Source: Zopfochytrium polystomum
Taxonomy: Eukaryota > Chytridiomycota > Chytridiomycetes > Chytridiales > Chytridiaceae
Length of the DNA stretch: 64,000 nucleotides
Reading direction: 5' to 3'
Assembly (NCBI GenBank): GCA_025765615.1
Contig: JAIVFJ010000006.1
Coordinates: 310,001-374,000 of the forward strand
The notes beneath the pieces are model-generated. The model worked only from the letters and a program-made list of their open reading frames with translations, was not told the DNA's origin and ran no database searches. The position numbers and the translations under genes are program-made. Of the stretch, positions 10,101 to 22,311 are shown piece by piece (positions within the stretch are counted from its first letter, which is position 1; every line of letters begins with the position of its first letter).

Positions 10101-13100
10101 CAGATTCTGCTGCGTCATTCTCCTCCTCCGCTTTGGATTGGACTACCTACTACGTTGAAGTTCGCGGCCATTACATGATCTTTTACTCTTTTCAGGAATG
10201 GGGGTTTGGCGTCGACAGTTTAGCACCATTCCCCAATAGTCAGGGGAAACACCGTCCATTTGGGACGACATTGGACGAGCCACAAAAGTCCGAGCCTGGA
10301 CTTGCACAAACTGCTGTGGCAGCACCTTCGAAAGGTTGGAGGATAGGTCAGCGGCCTGTTACGCCGAATCGCGATCAGAGAAATGGCGAAGAGAGACGAG
10401 GCTCGCCAATCTCTGGAGAAAGCTCATCCTCGGGTCTAAATAAGGCAGGTTTCAAACCGCGTTTTGCTTTTCGCCTTTGTTGAAACTCATAAACTCAACC
10501 ATTCCAGATCATGGAGTCCATGTCTTTTTCGAAAAAACCAAAACGGAGAATCTCAGTCTTCACACCTGCGACAGCCGGTAGGGATAGTCCCTCCCCTATT
10601 CCTTCAAAGCTGCCACATGATAGCATGGAGGCCCGCTCACTACCGAGATACGAGGACGTAAGGAATCAATGTGGCCGACTTTATTTTGACGCTCTCAAAC
10701 ACTTTGCAGAGGAAGCTTATACATTACATCGACCTCGCCGGCACGTCTATTGAGCTCTTACCTCCACGAGGCCCGTCTATCGTAACCGCGACAACCAATA
10801 TTGTGCGGTTAACTCTTGGAAATGAAGCAATACTTCTGAACATGTATGAAGGGGAGTTCTCGGCAGCAGAATCGATACCAATTCAGTTTCCCAACTCATT
10901 TGCTAAAGATTCTGGCTCCACCGACTGGATATCTGTTCTAAACTCCGTGCGCTCAAAACCACCATTGCCAACTCTATCTAGTCAATATGGTTCCCAGACT
11001 TCTCCACCAAAGCGCCGACCTTCTTTCATCTCAATCTCTTCCAAGCCTCCTGAGTCTGACCCACAGTCTATAGCATCGCAGCAGTTTGCGCCGGAAGAGC
11101 ATTTAAAGCGGTCTGAAAGCCCTCTCAGCACGCCCGCGACCACGTCAAAACAATCTATTGCCCGACTATTCACTTCTAAACGGAAAGCTAGTGCTGATGG
11201 AGTCGCAAGCGATTATGCTCGAAGCTCACCGATTCCACCGTCACCGTTACAGCAGTCAACCGGCTCATATTTTCCAAGTGTTGCCACATCAGCTTTCGGA
11301 AACGTCGGCTTTGTGGAAGGGGCTACGCCTGTCGGCACGAGTAATAATCACCCTCAATCGCAGATGGGGTTTCATCTGAAGCCACGAGCCCGCGGTGTAC
11401 TCACTGCTAAATCCCGGCTGTCTCCACTTCTTTCAGCTCCCGCCAGTCAGGATTCTGCCTCGATTCCGTTGGATTCGGTGGTAGACATCTCGAGCTCTCG
11501 AATCGAGAGCAAAGAGTCAGGCTCCGTCGTTCCTCTCGTTACTGGCAGCCCTGTGTCTTCTAAAAGTTCCCCCAACACAGGAAGTGAGCCAAGTAGTGAA
11601 AGTTATTACCATCGATTGGGACCCGCCTCTTCCGCAGACTCTTCTCCACCGCAAAATAGAAACGTTGGGAGTAACAATACTGCGACAAAATTGCTACCAA
11701 TCTTCCTCGGTCGTGGCGGGCGAAAACCTGTGAATGGAAATGTCCCTGAACACACTAATCCTGCTGTCTCGTCTTACCCACCACCACCAATTCCGTCCAA
11801 CGGGGGCGAGGTTTCAACCCACCTTTCTCATTCGCCTTTGTCACCACCCAAAGCTGGCTTCAGCGTCACTCGACCCAAACAGAGGAATTCGGGAACAATA
11901 GGCGGCGCCACGGCGGCCGTTTCGTTCCCTGGTGGCGGCTCCATTGGTGTCAGCCCTATTGCAATGCACACGCCTTCAGGAGTTCCTTCGAGCGGGGCAG
12001 CAGATGGTGTTGTCATGAAAAGGTCGTCAACAGTGGGATCTCGCAGGATGGGTTCATTCAACCCAAAAGGACGCTCGCGGCTGGTGGGTGAGAGACCCGT
12101 GAGCGTTGCTGCTAGCTGGCAGGTCCCGGGTACAAGCGTCCAAAGGCGATCGGAACGGATTATTCAAATGGAAGATGACGAAGAAGTACCGATTCTTCTT
12201 CGCAAATGCATCGAGCTGATCGAAGCGATTGGTATGTGTTGTTTGGAGGCTGCACCTTATAAATTAAGTCTTCCAATCCCGTTTGCTAGGACTGGATACG
12301 GAGGGTTTGTATCGCGTGTCCGGCAGCGCTGTGTCACAGGCCAAGCTGAAGCGCCTCCTCACGGCGGATCCTGCTCGTGTGCAACTCATGCCGCCAAGAC
12401 CTACAACAAGACTCGACTCCCCAACGGCATCGTCTCCGGTTGACTTTGTCCTGCCATCAATTAACCCTTCGGCAAATGCTCTTCGATTGAAACAACGCGG
12501 CTCCCGCCTTTCTTTAAGCGAATCGCGAGCGACTGATAACGACGAGGTGATAACTCCTCACTGTTTAACTTGGCTGCTAATGGTTCTGTAGTCGCGGCCA
12601 AAGAGAAAAGCATTTGAAACGAGAGCGGAGTTTTCAGATTTGTATGGCAATGACGTTCACGTCGTTACGGGAGTCGTGAAGAGCTATTTGAGAGAACCAA
12701 CAAGAGAACCCTTGTGCACCTTTCAGAATTACGAGTCGTTTTTGAATGCGATTGGTGAGAGTCAATGTTCTTTATTCAGCGGTGCCTAACTTGTTTTGTG
12801 CCAGGACTGAAAGATTGGCGCGAAAAAATGTCGTCGATTCAAGATCTTGTTCACGCTCTACCGCGGAAAAACTTCGTCACATTAAAATATCTCTGCGAGC
12901 ACTTAAAGCGGGTTGCTGCCTCAGAGTCTGAGAACCGTATGTCAATTAGGAACCTCAGCATTATTTTTGCACCAAATCTCCTGCGGCCGCCACCAGCCTT
13001 GGACTCGACAGAACGGGTGATGAAGGATATGGGACTCCAGACCGCCCTTGTGGAATCCTTGATTGAGTACGTGGATTGGGTCTTTGGTCCTGTTGAGTAT

Positions 13101-14657
13101 GAGGATGAGGCGGAGGTGGCACCCGTTTCAACAGTAGAGGAAGAGCAAGAAAAACACTTGGATACACCGACTTTGAACGCAGCAGAAAAGCGATTGGACC
13201 ATTCAGACCCTTTTTCTACGGGCAGGAGGGACGACAGTAGGACCCTCGAGTCCATCGCTGACTTTTCCGCTCGATTCAAACTTGGTGACCTAAAAATTGT
13301 CTCAAACTCTTCCGCTTCCACCGTGTCCGACAGGCCACGGTCGTTGCGAACAAGCCGTTCGGATTCGTCCCTGAACTCATTCGACCGTCGTCGACAGCTT
13401 CGTCAGACCCGCCGCCAGGCACAGGTTATATCGGTTGCGTACGACGTTGACGACGAATCTACTAATCAGAGAAGAACTTCCGAGAGCTCGCAGACTGATT
13501 GTAGTGACCAGAGCTCGTCGAAGGGCGATTCGGAATCGCGAAGCTCTAAGGAGGGCAAGGCGAAATTTCGGGTTGAAATAGCGCCGCCTGTTCCGGTGGT
13601 TCCGCTGGCGTCGATCTTGACAACAACACAATTGGGCGTGTCCTCGTCTCCTTTGCCGACAACGGAGGGGCTAAGTGCGAGGGTGTCATTATCGTCGAGC
13701 TCTTCCTCGGCCGCGGTAGTTGTCTCGTCAACACTGACTGACGGGAGGACCCCGGTCGCCTCCGGCTCTACGGTTCATCAGCTCTATCCAACATCTTTTG
13801 GACCGTCTCGGCTGATTACATCTTCTGCTTTGCGTCCACCTTCAGGCATTCTCGCCACATCGTCTACAAGCGTCTCTGCTCTGTCGCCACCCTCCTTAAT
13901 CATCTCCCCAAACAATACAAGATCAAGCCGTGCAAGTAGCATGCCATCTGCAAACTCAGGGCAATCGAGCCTCTCCTCTGCCTCCACGAACAACGCAGCC
14001 CACGTTGTTTTTGTGGAGCAGAATCTGCCAGCCATTCGAAGTGACGACACTCCACGAAGCAGCGTTGACTGCGGACCCCAACAGCAAGGCTGGCCCTCCT
14101 ACCAGCATGGCTCGCAAAACCAGCATGTTAATCAACCAGTCATGGCACAAACAGCGACTTCATCGAAATTTTCAACACCAACCCGATCTTCAACATTCAG
14201 CCGGTTCATGCGAAAGCACACTTCAGAGAAGGACTTAGTATCCGGCACCTCAGCGCCACCCTCTTCCTCCGTCTCACATTCATCGTCAGCAGCCACTGCC
14301 GGGACTGGGTCGTCTTGGTCGTCTCGCGATCACAAACGGAAGCCGAGCCGCTTTCCGGGCTTTCCATCTCCGTCGGGAAGTGGAAGTTCTGCCATGTCCG
14401 TCTCATCTGCTCCATCAGTGGCTGTGTCATCAGCTAGTGGGATGGGTCGGACAACGTCGAATCGCGCATTTCGGACCCGCTCGGCGGATGCGGCAGGACG
14501 GTCAGACAGCAACGGTGCGCGAGGCAACTCATCGACTAGCGGTGAGGAGATTTTAGAAGCTGCCGAGCCGTCTCTGGAGCGTCAGCCACTTAGAGTTCTT
14601 GACCTGCCACCACAATTAAAGTTGGATTTGGATTTCGAAGACATACTTCTTGGCTGA
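7144..14657 (+). CDS. Giant PH-RhoGAP protein
   Basis: Inferred exons 7144-9585, 9650-10478, 10508-10577, 10624-10657, 10710-12231, 12290-12546, 12592-12754 and 12805-14657 give about 2389 aa. The start is the ATG after the poly-T tract. The first ~810 residues are low-complexity (Ser/Pro/Asp). A PH domain follows in two parts: WTTYYVEVRGHYMIFYS (about 10137-10190), then after a long Ser-rich insert YIDLAGTSIELLPP through DWISVLNSVRSK (about 10725-10960). The RhoGAP domain spans exons 5-8. It has the arginine finger in LDTEGLYRVSGS, a ~70-residue insert after the first helices, then VKSYLREP and NLSIIFAPNLLRP. It should accelerate GTP hydrolysis by a Rho/Cdc42 GTPase at the cortex. The exons between 10478 and 10657 are the least certain. 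The C-terminal ~500 residues are Ser-rich. Confidence 0.85.
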
Positions 14658-15212
14658 ATTTGTGGAGTCTTCGTTATTGGATATTAGTGTTTGAATCTTC
14701 TCAAAAGCGCTTCGTATGTTTATTCTCAGGTTGTGGGCCGTATTTAGTGGAACTGCGTGAATATGTTCGTCCCGTGAAAAGATATCCTTGGTTGTTCCGT
14801 GTTGCACGATTTTCCTTGCAGTGAACAGATGGTGTGTTGCTTGGTTGATGTCGGCAAAAAAAAATATTCAGGCAGAGCCTGGCGGCTCGCCTGCATGTAA
14901 AACAATAATCAAGCATGAACTGCTGCATTTAGTGAAACATATTGCTTGCCAAAATGGACCACCAAAAGGGTGTTAAAGTTATACGCAGCCAGCGCGGCAC
15001 AAGCACCTTGAAAACAAAAAGGACCCTGAATAACACAAAGTCCTATTCGTAAAACATTTACCCCTCATTGACATGGCACCTGTGCTACTTCCCTTCGGCG
15101 GTGAGCCTCATGACCGTCCCCCAAACCCGCCATCTCCCTCGAATCTACCCAATGCTTCTTAACCCTATGATCGATGGATCGTTGCACGCGCAAATAGCTT
15201 AAGCTTAATCGC
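14658..15212. other. Intergenic region
   Basis: 3' flank of the RhoGAP gene and 5' flank of the CaMKII-association-domain gene. The short frames here carry no recognisable domain, and I see no RNA gene. Confidence 0.4.
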
Positions 15213-16169
15213 GTGGAATCGCCCATCTCCGTCCAACGAATCTCAATAGTGACCGACCCCAGTGCCCACTTAATCGCGCTCAACCAGACGCTGCTCGAAG
15301 CCATCACCGAGGGCGACTGGGCCACGTACGAGGCGCTCACCACGCCGTCGATGACCTGCTTCGAGCCGGAAGCTGGCGCGCACCTCGTTTCGGGCCACGA
15401 GTTTCATCGCTTCTACTTTCAGATGGAGGAACGCAAGCGCGCCGACGCGGAGCGCGTTGCGGCGGCCCAGTCCAAACTGGCCCAAAAAAAGGAATCGGTT
15501 GCGTCCGCGACCGGAACGGCGACCGCGGTAGCTTCAAGCAGCGTTGGCGTGAGTCCCGCCGCCGATGCCGCCGCCGCCGCCCGCGATCCGGAGGCCGTTA
15601 GGCCAAAGATGGTGGACGCGTCGACGGGAATGGTGGAGACCCGCAGTGTTGGGACCGAAACTGCCGGCCGGCATGTGCACCCGTCGCACCTGAGCAACCC
15701 GCATTCGCAACACGGCCACGGCCACGGTCACGGTCACGGTGCTCACGGCACCAGCCACAGGCCCCGTCTGTTGTCCAAGGTGACGTCCATGGTGCGGCCT
15801 CAAGTCACGTTCCTCTCCCATGACAAATCGGCCGCTCTCGTAACGTACGGGCTGCCTCGAATTTTTAAGAAATCAACGCTGATGATATGATTTGCTTGAC
15901 TTGCCTTCCTCCCTATAAATGCGCAAAGCTATGTACGCCTTACGCAGTTCCTTAAGCCGGACGGAAGCCCAGTTACCACGGAGATGTCGGAAACCCGCGT
16001 GTGGGTACGGGACGCAGCTGACAGAGAGAAGGTTCGGGACTTTTTTTATCGGCCCACCAGGGGCGAAGCCCTCAATATTGATCCTCTTCTTTCCTCACGA
16101 CACAAACGCAAAACAACATTGCCGCAGTGGAGGAATGTGCACTTCCACCGCAGCATCGCAAAGCTCTGA
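15213..16169 (+). CDS. Stand-alone CaMKII association-domain protein with His/Gly-rich insert
   Basis: Exons 15213-15844, 15929-16031 and 16128-16169 join in phase to 258 aa. Residues ~24-70 carry the first half of the CaMKII hub domain (LLEAITEGDW, TCFEPEAGAHLVSG, EFHRFYF). The second half follows: SYVRLTQ-type strand, TEMSETRVW and, after the last intron, WRNVHFHRS. Between the halves is an insert of ~100 residues: a charged Ala/Glu-rich stretch, then HGHGHGHG around residue 170. No kinase domain is encoded upstream. In animals this domain assembles the CaMKII holoenzyme, and it belongs to the SnoaL/NTF2-like fold. Here it could be a free hub or a small-molecule-binding NTF2-like protein; the sequence does not decide. 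The His/Gly run could bind metal (inference). Confidence 0.85.
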
Positions 16170-16342
16170 CCCGGCAGAAGAAAGCAAAGCGGGGCGGAAG
16201 TCAATTGGAAAGGGAATAAACGGAGATACATTTGCAACAAGCGAGAAACCCAGAAGGGACAAAGAGGGGAAAAAAGAAAAAAAAATAAGGGAAAATACAC
16301 TTCGACCAAAGGAGAAATGCGCAATGACCCTCGGCGAAGTCA

Positions 16343-17044
16343 TCAGGCTTTGACAGCCACGCAGCCAGCCTTCCCGACTGTGCAATCGTGCATGTGGGTG
16401 CCGAAGCCATTGTCCGTAACAGCCAGACCCATAATGCGTACAACGTCGCCGGCTTTCAAAGTCGCAGGGGCCATGAAGTTGAGAGTTGAGTACGTGCCCC
16501 CGGCCGCAACGATTGTGTTGTGGACAAGGCCGTTAGGAGTACCGTCGTCGTTAAAGCCGCATGGTGGGTACGGTGCGAACACCGACTGTGCGGCAGTGTC
16601 TTTGAACGTGCCGAGACGATGGCCGTTTGCGTCTTGGGCGTAAATCATGGTGCCATCCAACGGAACGTTTGGATCGCCAGTCGTCAATGTCAAGGGGAAC
16701 ATCTGGCCAGCAGTGAGGGTAGCCTTGGAGTTGACGGTGATGACGTTGGCAGCTGCAGCAATCGAATTGAGGGTGTTGTGGAAGGAAGCGAGCATGTAGG
16801 CAGTGTTTGGTGGGAGGCCGCCCGTCATTGTGTTGGCAGTCATGGCCAGGTTATTCGCGGCGTCCTTGTTGAAGGCAAGGGGGGTGTCCTTGTCGAAAAT
16901 AGCGAAGTTCAGGACCTGACCGAGGGTCTTCGGCTTGCCGTCGTTCTTGGCGCAAAGGTACTCGGGGATGAGGGTGCCGTTGGTGAAGGCGGCGACAGGA
17001 CCGGCAGCGGCCAGCACGACGGCGAAGATGGAGGCGGCGAGCAT
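16343..17044 (-). CDS. Small secreted protein, family not recognised
   Basis: An intronless frame of 233 aa. Residues 1-19 are a clear signal peptide (LAASIFAVVLAAAGPVAAF) that continues into NGTLIPEYLC. The mature part is rich in Thr, Ala, Asn and Gly and has four cysteines (YLC, PPCGF, HDC, AGC), consistent with two disulphides. It has no second membrane helix and no obvious GPI signal. The regular hydrophobic/Thr alternation suggests a beta-sandwich extracellular domain. It is convergent with the CaMKII-domain gene, with ~170 bp between the stops. Function unknown; it could be a wall-associated or secreted protein. Confidence 0.75.
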   Translation of the reverse strand: MLAASIFAVVLAAAGPVAAFTNGTLIPEYLCAKNDGKPKTLGQVLNFAIFDKDTPLAFNKDAANNLAMTANTMTGGLPPNTAYMLASFHNTLNSIAAAANVITVNSKATLTAGQMFPLTLTTGDPNVPLDGTMIYAQDANGHRLGTFKDTAAQSVFAPYPPCGFNDDGTPNGLVHNTIVAAGGTYSTLNFMAPATLKAGDVVRIMGLAVTDNGFGTHMHDCTVGKAGCVAVKA

Positions 17045-17520
17045 TGGCGAGGACGGTTTGTTGGCTGGGACGGAGGACGTGGAGGGATTAAATTTTTATT
17101 TCCTTCTGTAGTTTGTGCGGTCGAACGAGAATCGGTCCTTTTCTTTTCAGCCGCGTTCCAGCCCACGCCCTGTCGGACGCTCTGCTTCTCAATGTGCTTT
17201 CTTTCTGTCTGCACCTGACTGTCTGTCTGTCTGTCTGCCGACCCTTCATTGCTTTCCAAAGACGGAACGCCTCTTTTTCTTTTGCACCGGAACAAGAAAT
17301 TGCGGCGAAGGCGCATCTTGTTTTGGAAAAAAATTCTTCTGTCCGATTTAGGAGAGAAACGGCTGGCGGCAGTGGTTCAGAGAAGATCCATTGAACCAAA
17401 TTTCCCCCAACAGAAGTTTTTTTTGGAGGATACCGCGACATCTTTGATATTCAGTTCAAGTTTGCTGCACATTTCCGTGCTCGTCATTAGCAGTATCTTC
17501 GAAATGCAAGGAGAAGTGAG
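17045..17520. other. Intergenic region
   Basis: The upstream flank of the secreted-protein gene lies here, together with the 3' flank of CFAP70 on the same strand. A short (TGTC)n tract occurs at about 17218-17240. No supported gene. Confidence 0.4.
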
Positions 17521-20500
17521 TTAACAACACCGTCCTTCCTCTTCACCTAAAATTGCCTCCTCCTCCGCAGCCATGTCCACAAGGTCCACCCCATCCCTTG
17601 CGCGTGCAACTCCAGCAGCAGCACTCGTATCCAGGTAGTCACGAGACTGCATGGAGAGCGCACGGGCAAACAGCTGTTTTGTTTCCACTGACGTGGGCTC
17701 CAGCTCCAGAGCGATTCGGAAACATTCGGACGCCGGGGCCGCGTGATTGCTCTGCATGAACTGCAGGCCCACAATGCTTGTCGAGTGAAGTGTTCCACGG
17801 ATGTTTGTGATGAAAGAGGGTGGATTGAGTGTGAGTTGAGGCATGTAGTAGGAGGACAGAAATCGTTTACCGAAGAATCTCCGGGTCCTTGATCCCTTGG
17901 TGAAGCGCCTGTGAAATGCACTGATTTCCTTCAAATTGACGGTCCTGCATGAGACAGACATACGCCAAGTGTGCCCACACATCGCTGTCGCGGTTGTTCA
18001 GGACGTTTGCCTCCTGGTTAGGGTTTGTGTGAGAAGAGGTGGGAACGAGGAATAAAAAAAAATAAAAAATAAAAAAAGGGACGAGATGAAACCGAAGAGC
18101 GTTCCAACTCACCGCAAAAGCATCCTCGGCTTCTGTCAGGTTACCGAGGTAAAGACACGCCTTACCCACTCCGAGCCAGCTCTTAGCGGTCGGACCAGCT
18201 TCGCAGCCACGCAAAAACATGGATTTGGCTTTTGCTGCAAACTCGATTTCAACCGGGCTTCGCATTGCCGCTTTCTGCATAATTGGACCAGCCTGCATGA
18301 GATAGAGCGTACCAAGGCGAACGTAGGTGGTGGTGACATCGTTCGGCTCTGCAAACCAATGCAAAAAATGCGTTTTGCTATGAATTAATTCCACAAAGAC
18401 GAAAGGGGACGACATCGGCACAACTTTTGGGTAGCTAACCTGCTGGCAATGACAAGACAGTTTCATAAGACGTCCTGGCCTCTCCCCACATGCGACTGGC
18501 GAACTGCAAGTGTCCAAGTGCCGCCCACGCGTCTGGGTCGTCCTGCCGGATATCGATTGCACTATGTATATGCGTCATAGCCAAGTCGGTATTTCCTCGC
18601 TGCTTTTCTAGCTGAGAAAGGAGCAGGTACGGCTCGACCGAGGGTCCAGACTCAATTATGGCGTGTGAAAGCGCGCGTTCCGCAAGTTGGCCAGCGTGAA
18701 TTTGAATCAAAAAGCGACCTGCGTGTAAGTATGCGCATGGAATGTCTGGTAGCGAAAATGGAGTTGTTAAGGAAGGCAACAATCATTTCGAAAAGGAGAG
18801 TGCGACAGATAACTCCACCATGTTGACACACTGACCAGCTGGTTTCAACTTCTGCGCTTCGGTGAGGACTTTTTCGGATTCAAGCTCTTCACCCGCGATT
18901 TCATAGTACAGGCCCATTACGACCGCAGCAAGGCAGTACCTTGGCTGCAACTCCGTGGCTGTCGTCAAAAGAACGCGAGACTCTTCGAATTTTTCGCAAC
19001 AGCAGCATAGTGAGCCGCAGGCAAGGAGGCTTTAAGTTGTAGCCGTCAGTTATTGGGGGGTAAAAGTGCAAAAGCGACCTTGGGATATGCTTGTCATTCC
19101 TGGACAAGATTTCTCGGAAGCATTCCTCCCCTTTCGCCGGCATTCCATTCCTCATGCAGAAACTTCCGTAATCGAACCTTTCCGTGCAAGTTCAAAATCC
19201 TGTTAATGATGATGACGGCAGGAATGTCAATCTGACCAAGCTTGCATGCTGTCGCCAAATTTCGCAATGCGCTCCAAGTGGTAAGAGGCAGCAATTTGCA
19301 AGCTGTTTTCAAACTCAGCGCGATCGGCGAACAGCTTTAAATGCTTGAAATCCGCCGTCCGTGAAACGGAGGGATCAATAAATGCATCATCTGTGTCTTT
19401 AAACATCTTGATAGATCTTTACTCGAAATATTCTCACTTTGACCTTGAAAGCATACCTTGTTGATCGCAATGTGCATTTGGTCGACCAAATAGACGTAGA
19501 CCTCGCTCATAAAGAGTTGAAGTTCCGACTTGGAAGCAAACGGACTTTTTTTTTGAAAACGCTTCAGACGTGAAAGCAACAAAGGTTATACTGAGACGAT
19601 AAAACGAACAGCACTTACTTCTCTGACAATATTTACCACTGTCGTTTTAAGTTGCTCCTTTAGCGAAAAATACGCACCGCTTTTGTTCAGGTGATACAAA
19701 AAGCGTTTATGCCGCAGGATCTGCTCTTGTGGCGTCGTCGTGTTGACAACTTCGAAGTCATCAACCACGCCGGCTAAGTCTGATTGCAGGATGGAACGAT
19801 ACTCGTCTATTAAGACACGCACAACTTCCTGAACTTCTTTTCTATAGTCGTCATCGGCCTTTGCAGACTTCTTTTCGAAAAGCGTACTGTAAGGCACCGT
19901 CCTACGCGGAATGAAATCATGCACCGCTTTCGTAACCTGGACACACAGCCGGTCAGTTTTCCTGGTCCATTTGTACAAAAGTGTCTCACTGGTTGTAGTT
20001 TCTTCCGGTCCAGTAATGGCTTTTCGAGCGAAATCTGTATACCAACGTGAGAGCCGAGATTTTTGTACAGTGCCAGGTCGACTTTCGGATTGAACACAGG
20101 AGCATGAGTATTCTCCGCAGAATACGAAGGGTGCCACAAACCTTCGTCTTTTGCCTTAGCCCCTTTCTTAACAGCAAGGGCCGCCTCGACGACGCCTGGC
20201 GCTATGTCGCCAGGGGAGCTTGGGGGATCATAACAGTCGATAGGAAAGCGACCTTTTAGCCCGACGACGCGCGGGAACAGCAAGCAAGATATGTCCAAAA
20301 TTGCTTTCGCACGGTATTTAAGAGGATTTGGATCCGTTAAGTGTGAGAATTTTGGCTGCATTTCTCGATAAAACTGGTAGTGATGGCGCACTGTGTAAGG
20401 GACGCCATAGACAAACGGAACAGCGTGTCGCACCAACAAAATCACCCACAAAAAGAATGCACTTACTTCAGCTTCTAGGGGTTGCTTTGCAATAATCTTT

Positions 20501-22184
20501 TCCCTGAGCCGTACGACAGCTTCAGGCGGCATCCAAATGACAAAGCTTTGGGCCCACGCCACTTTTCGAAACGTCTGCATGATGCTGGACCCCGTATCCC
20601 CTCCGCCAGCGGAAGGGGCAACCACATTCCCGCCTCCTCCGCCTCCGCCGCTGCCGCCAACACCACCACTGGTTGTCCCGCCTCCAGCTGCGCCACCATT
20701 CGCACCAGACCCGCTCGCGTTTCCGCTTCCTCCTGCGGCCACCATCGCACCGCCGTCTTTCGGGGCACGGTCGCTCACTGCTGGTGTCTGTGGCGCGGTG
20801 CCGTCGAATCTCGGCTGCTGCGGGGCATCCGCCCTGGGTGCCGTCCGTGCTTCGGGGCTTGATTCTGGTCCGGTCTGTTCCTGCGCTTTCATGAAGATTG
20901 GCTGTGCGCCGAACGCGGGGGCGTCTAAATTTACGATTTGATTCCGCGTAAATTGCGAGATTCTTCGAGAACAGCGTTGGGATCACCTTGTCCAGTCGCT
21001 TCGTAAGTTGTCAAGGAGCCTCCCGAGATTACGATTTGACGCTCTAATGACGACTCGGCCGGGACCATAAAGCTCAGCGAGTACGAATACACATCTTGTT
21101 TCGATTACAGTGGAAGCGCGTTAGAAGGGTTGCAGAGTAAGACCAGACAATCCTTACTAGAGTTCAGATCTTTTTCCGTGCCTTCCTTCAACGTCCACTC
21201 ATCAGGAACGGGAAACATGTCGTCCACGCCGATCGTAATAAAGCTTCCGTTTTCGACGACCTCTGCGGCGATTAAAGGATTCGAGATGGATGCAATGATA
21301 TTAAACTCTGGTGAGTTGGGTTCGCCGTCCTTTGATGGCGGGGGCAGTAAGCGCGGATTCAGGTATGAAATGGTGGCGGTCTCTTTCAAAGAGAGCGGAG
21401 GCAGCGATGGCTGGGCGTGCGAGTCGCTATTAGGATCCCGAGGGGAGTACTGCACGAATGCATCGAGCTTGAACTCCGCCGTTCCTAAGACTTGAGTTTT
21501 CTCCTTTGGTAGAGACTCAATCAACGTTAGGCATATTTTTTTGTTTGAAAATATGTCAACAAGGCCCTGCAGTGGTGGAGAAGGAAAGGTTAAGGCTTAC
21601 CGATACAAGCCAGTAAAGCTCACCTCATCAATATGAAATGTCTGCTCAAGAGCAAAATTGTATTCTGGAGACGAAGTATCGATAGCAACTGGTGACTTTC
21701 AACAGTTGGTGCAAGCAAGTTTGAGCGCGAGTTGTTTTGAATTGACTAAACTTTGCCCCAAACCCACTCTGAAAACGAACCTCTTTGTAGTCAAAATCTG
21801 CAAACTGAACGCGAACGAAAGAGTTGACGTGTTCGCCTTTCACCCCTCTTATATTCCTTGCTCCAGCCACTTTAATTGTTAAAACAACGTTGCCATCCGA
21901 GACGGTGCCTCCAGCTGGCCCTCCGGCATCGCCATCGAATCCGTGATTCAATCGTCCTGGCAGTTACACGTGAGCGCGTGGTTGAGGGGCATACGTTTGT
22001 CCGTGGAAGAGTCATGGCGTTGTGCGCAAAGATGGTTGAGACGGTGGAGTCGGAAAGTGGACAGCCTACCTCCAGGTGCAGGCAGTCCCCCTGCGGTCCC
22101 TTGTGCTGGTGCTGTGGGGCTGGAGTCTGACGGCGCAGCATTCTGTGATGATGTTGCGGGTTGTGGTTGTGTTGCAGGAGCCAT
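17521..22184 (-). CDS. CFAP70: CFAP70, axonemal TPR protein
   Basis: A multi-exon gene. Exon 1 begins at the ATG at 22184 (MAPATQPQP) and joins at about 21960 to a C2-like N-terminal segment (NVVLTIKVAGARNIRGVKGEHVNSFVRVQF). The central part includes a Gly/Ala/Ser-rich insert (about 20590-20720) and the family motif GAYFSLKEQLK. It is followed by ELQLFMSEVYVYLVDQMHIAIN. The C-terminal third (17521-19320) is a series of TPRs such as AKSWLGVGKACLYLGNLTEA and VWAHLAYVCLMQDRQFEGNQ, ending EEGRCC. CFAP70 is a motile-cilium axoneme protein needed for outer-arm function, so it implies a flagellated stage. Not every intron was resolved. It is divergent from eIF4A3. Confidence 0.87.
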
Positions 22185-22311
22185 CCTGGCTTGGACAATT
22201 CCTGAACCCTGTTTCTTCGGCGACGTTGGGTGCGGTGCTGGGTGCCGAGAGAGAGAGAGAGAGAGACCAAAAGCTGACTTGTCAATCATTGAACTCTGTT
22301 CCACTGAACAA
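22185..22311. promoter_or_regulatory. Divergent promoter, CFAP70 / EIF4A3
   Basis: Only 127 bp separate the two start codons. The gap contains a (GA)n run at about 22250-22266 and no TATA box that I can see. The two genes must share or overlap promoter elements unless transcription starts inside one of the coding regions. Confidence 0.6.
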
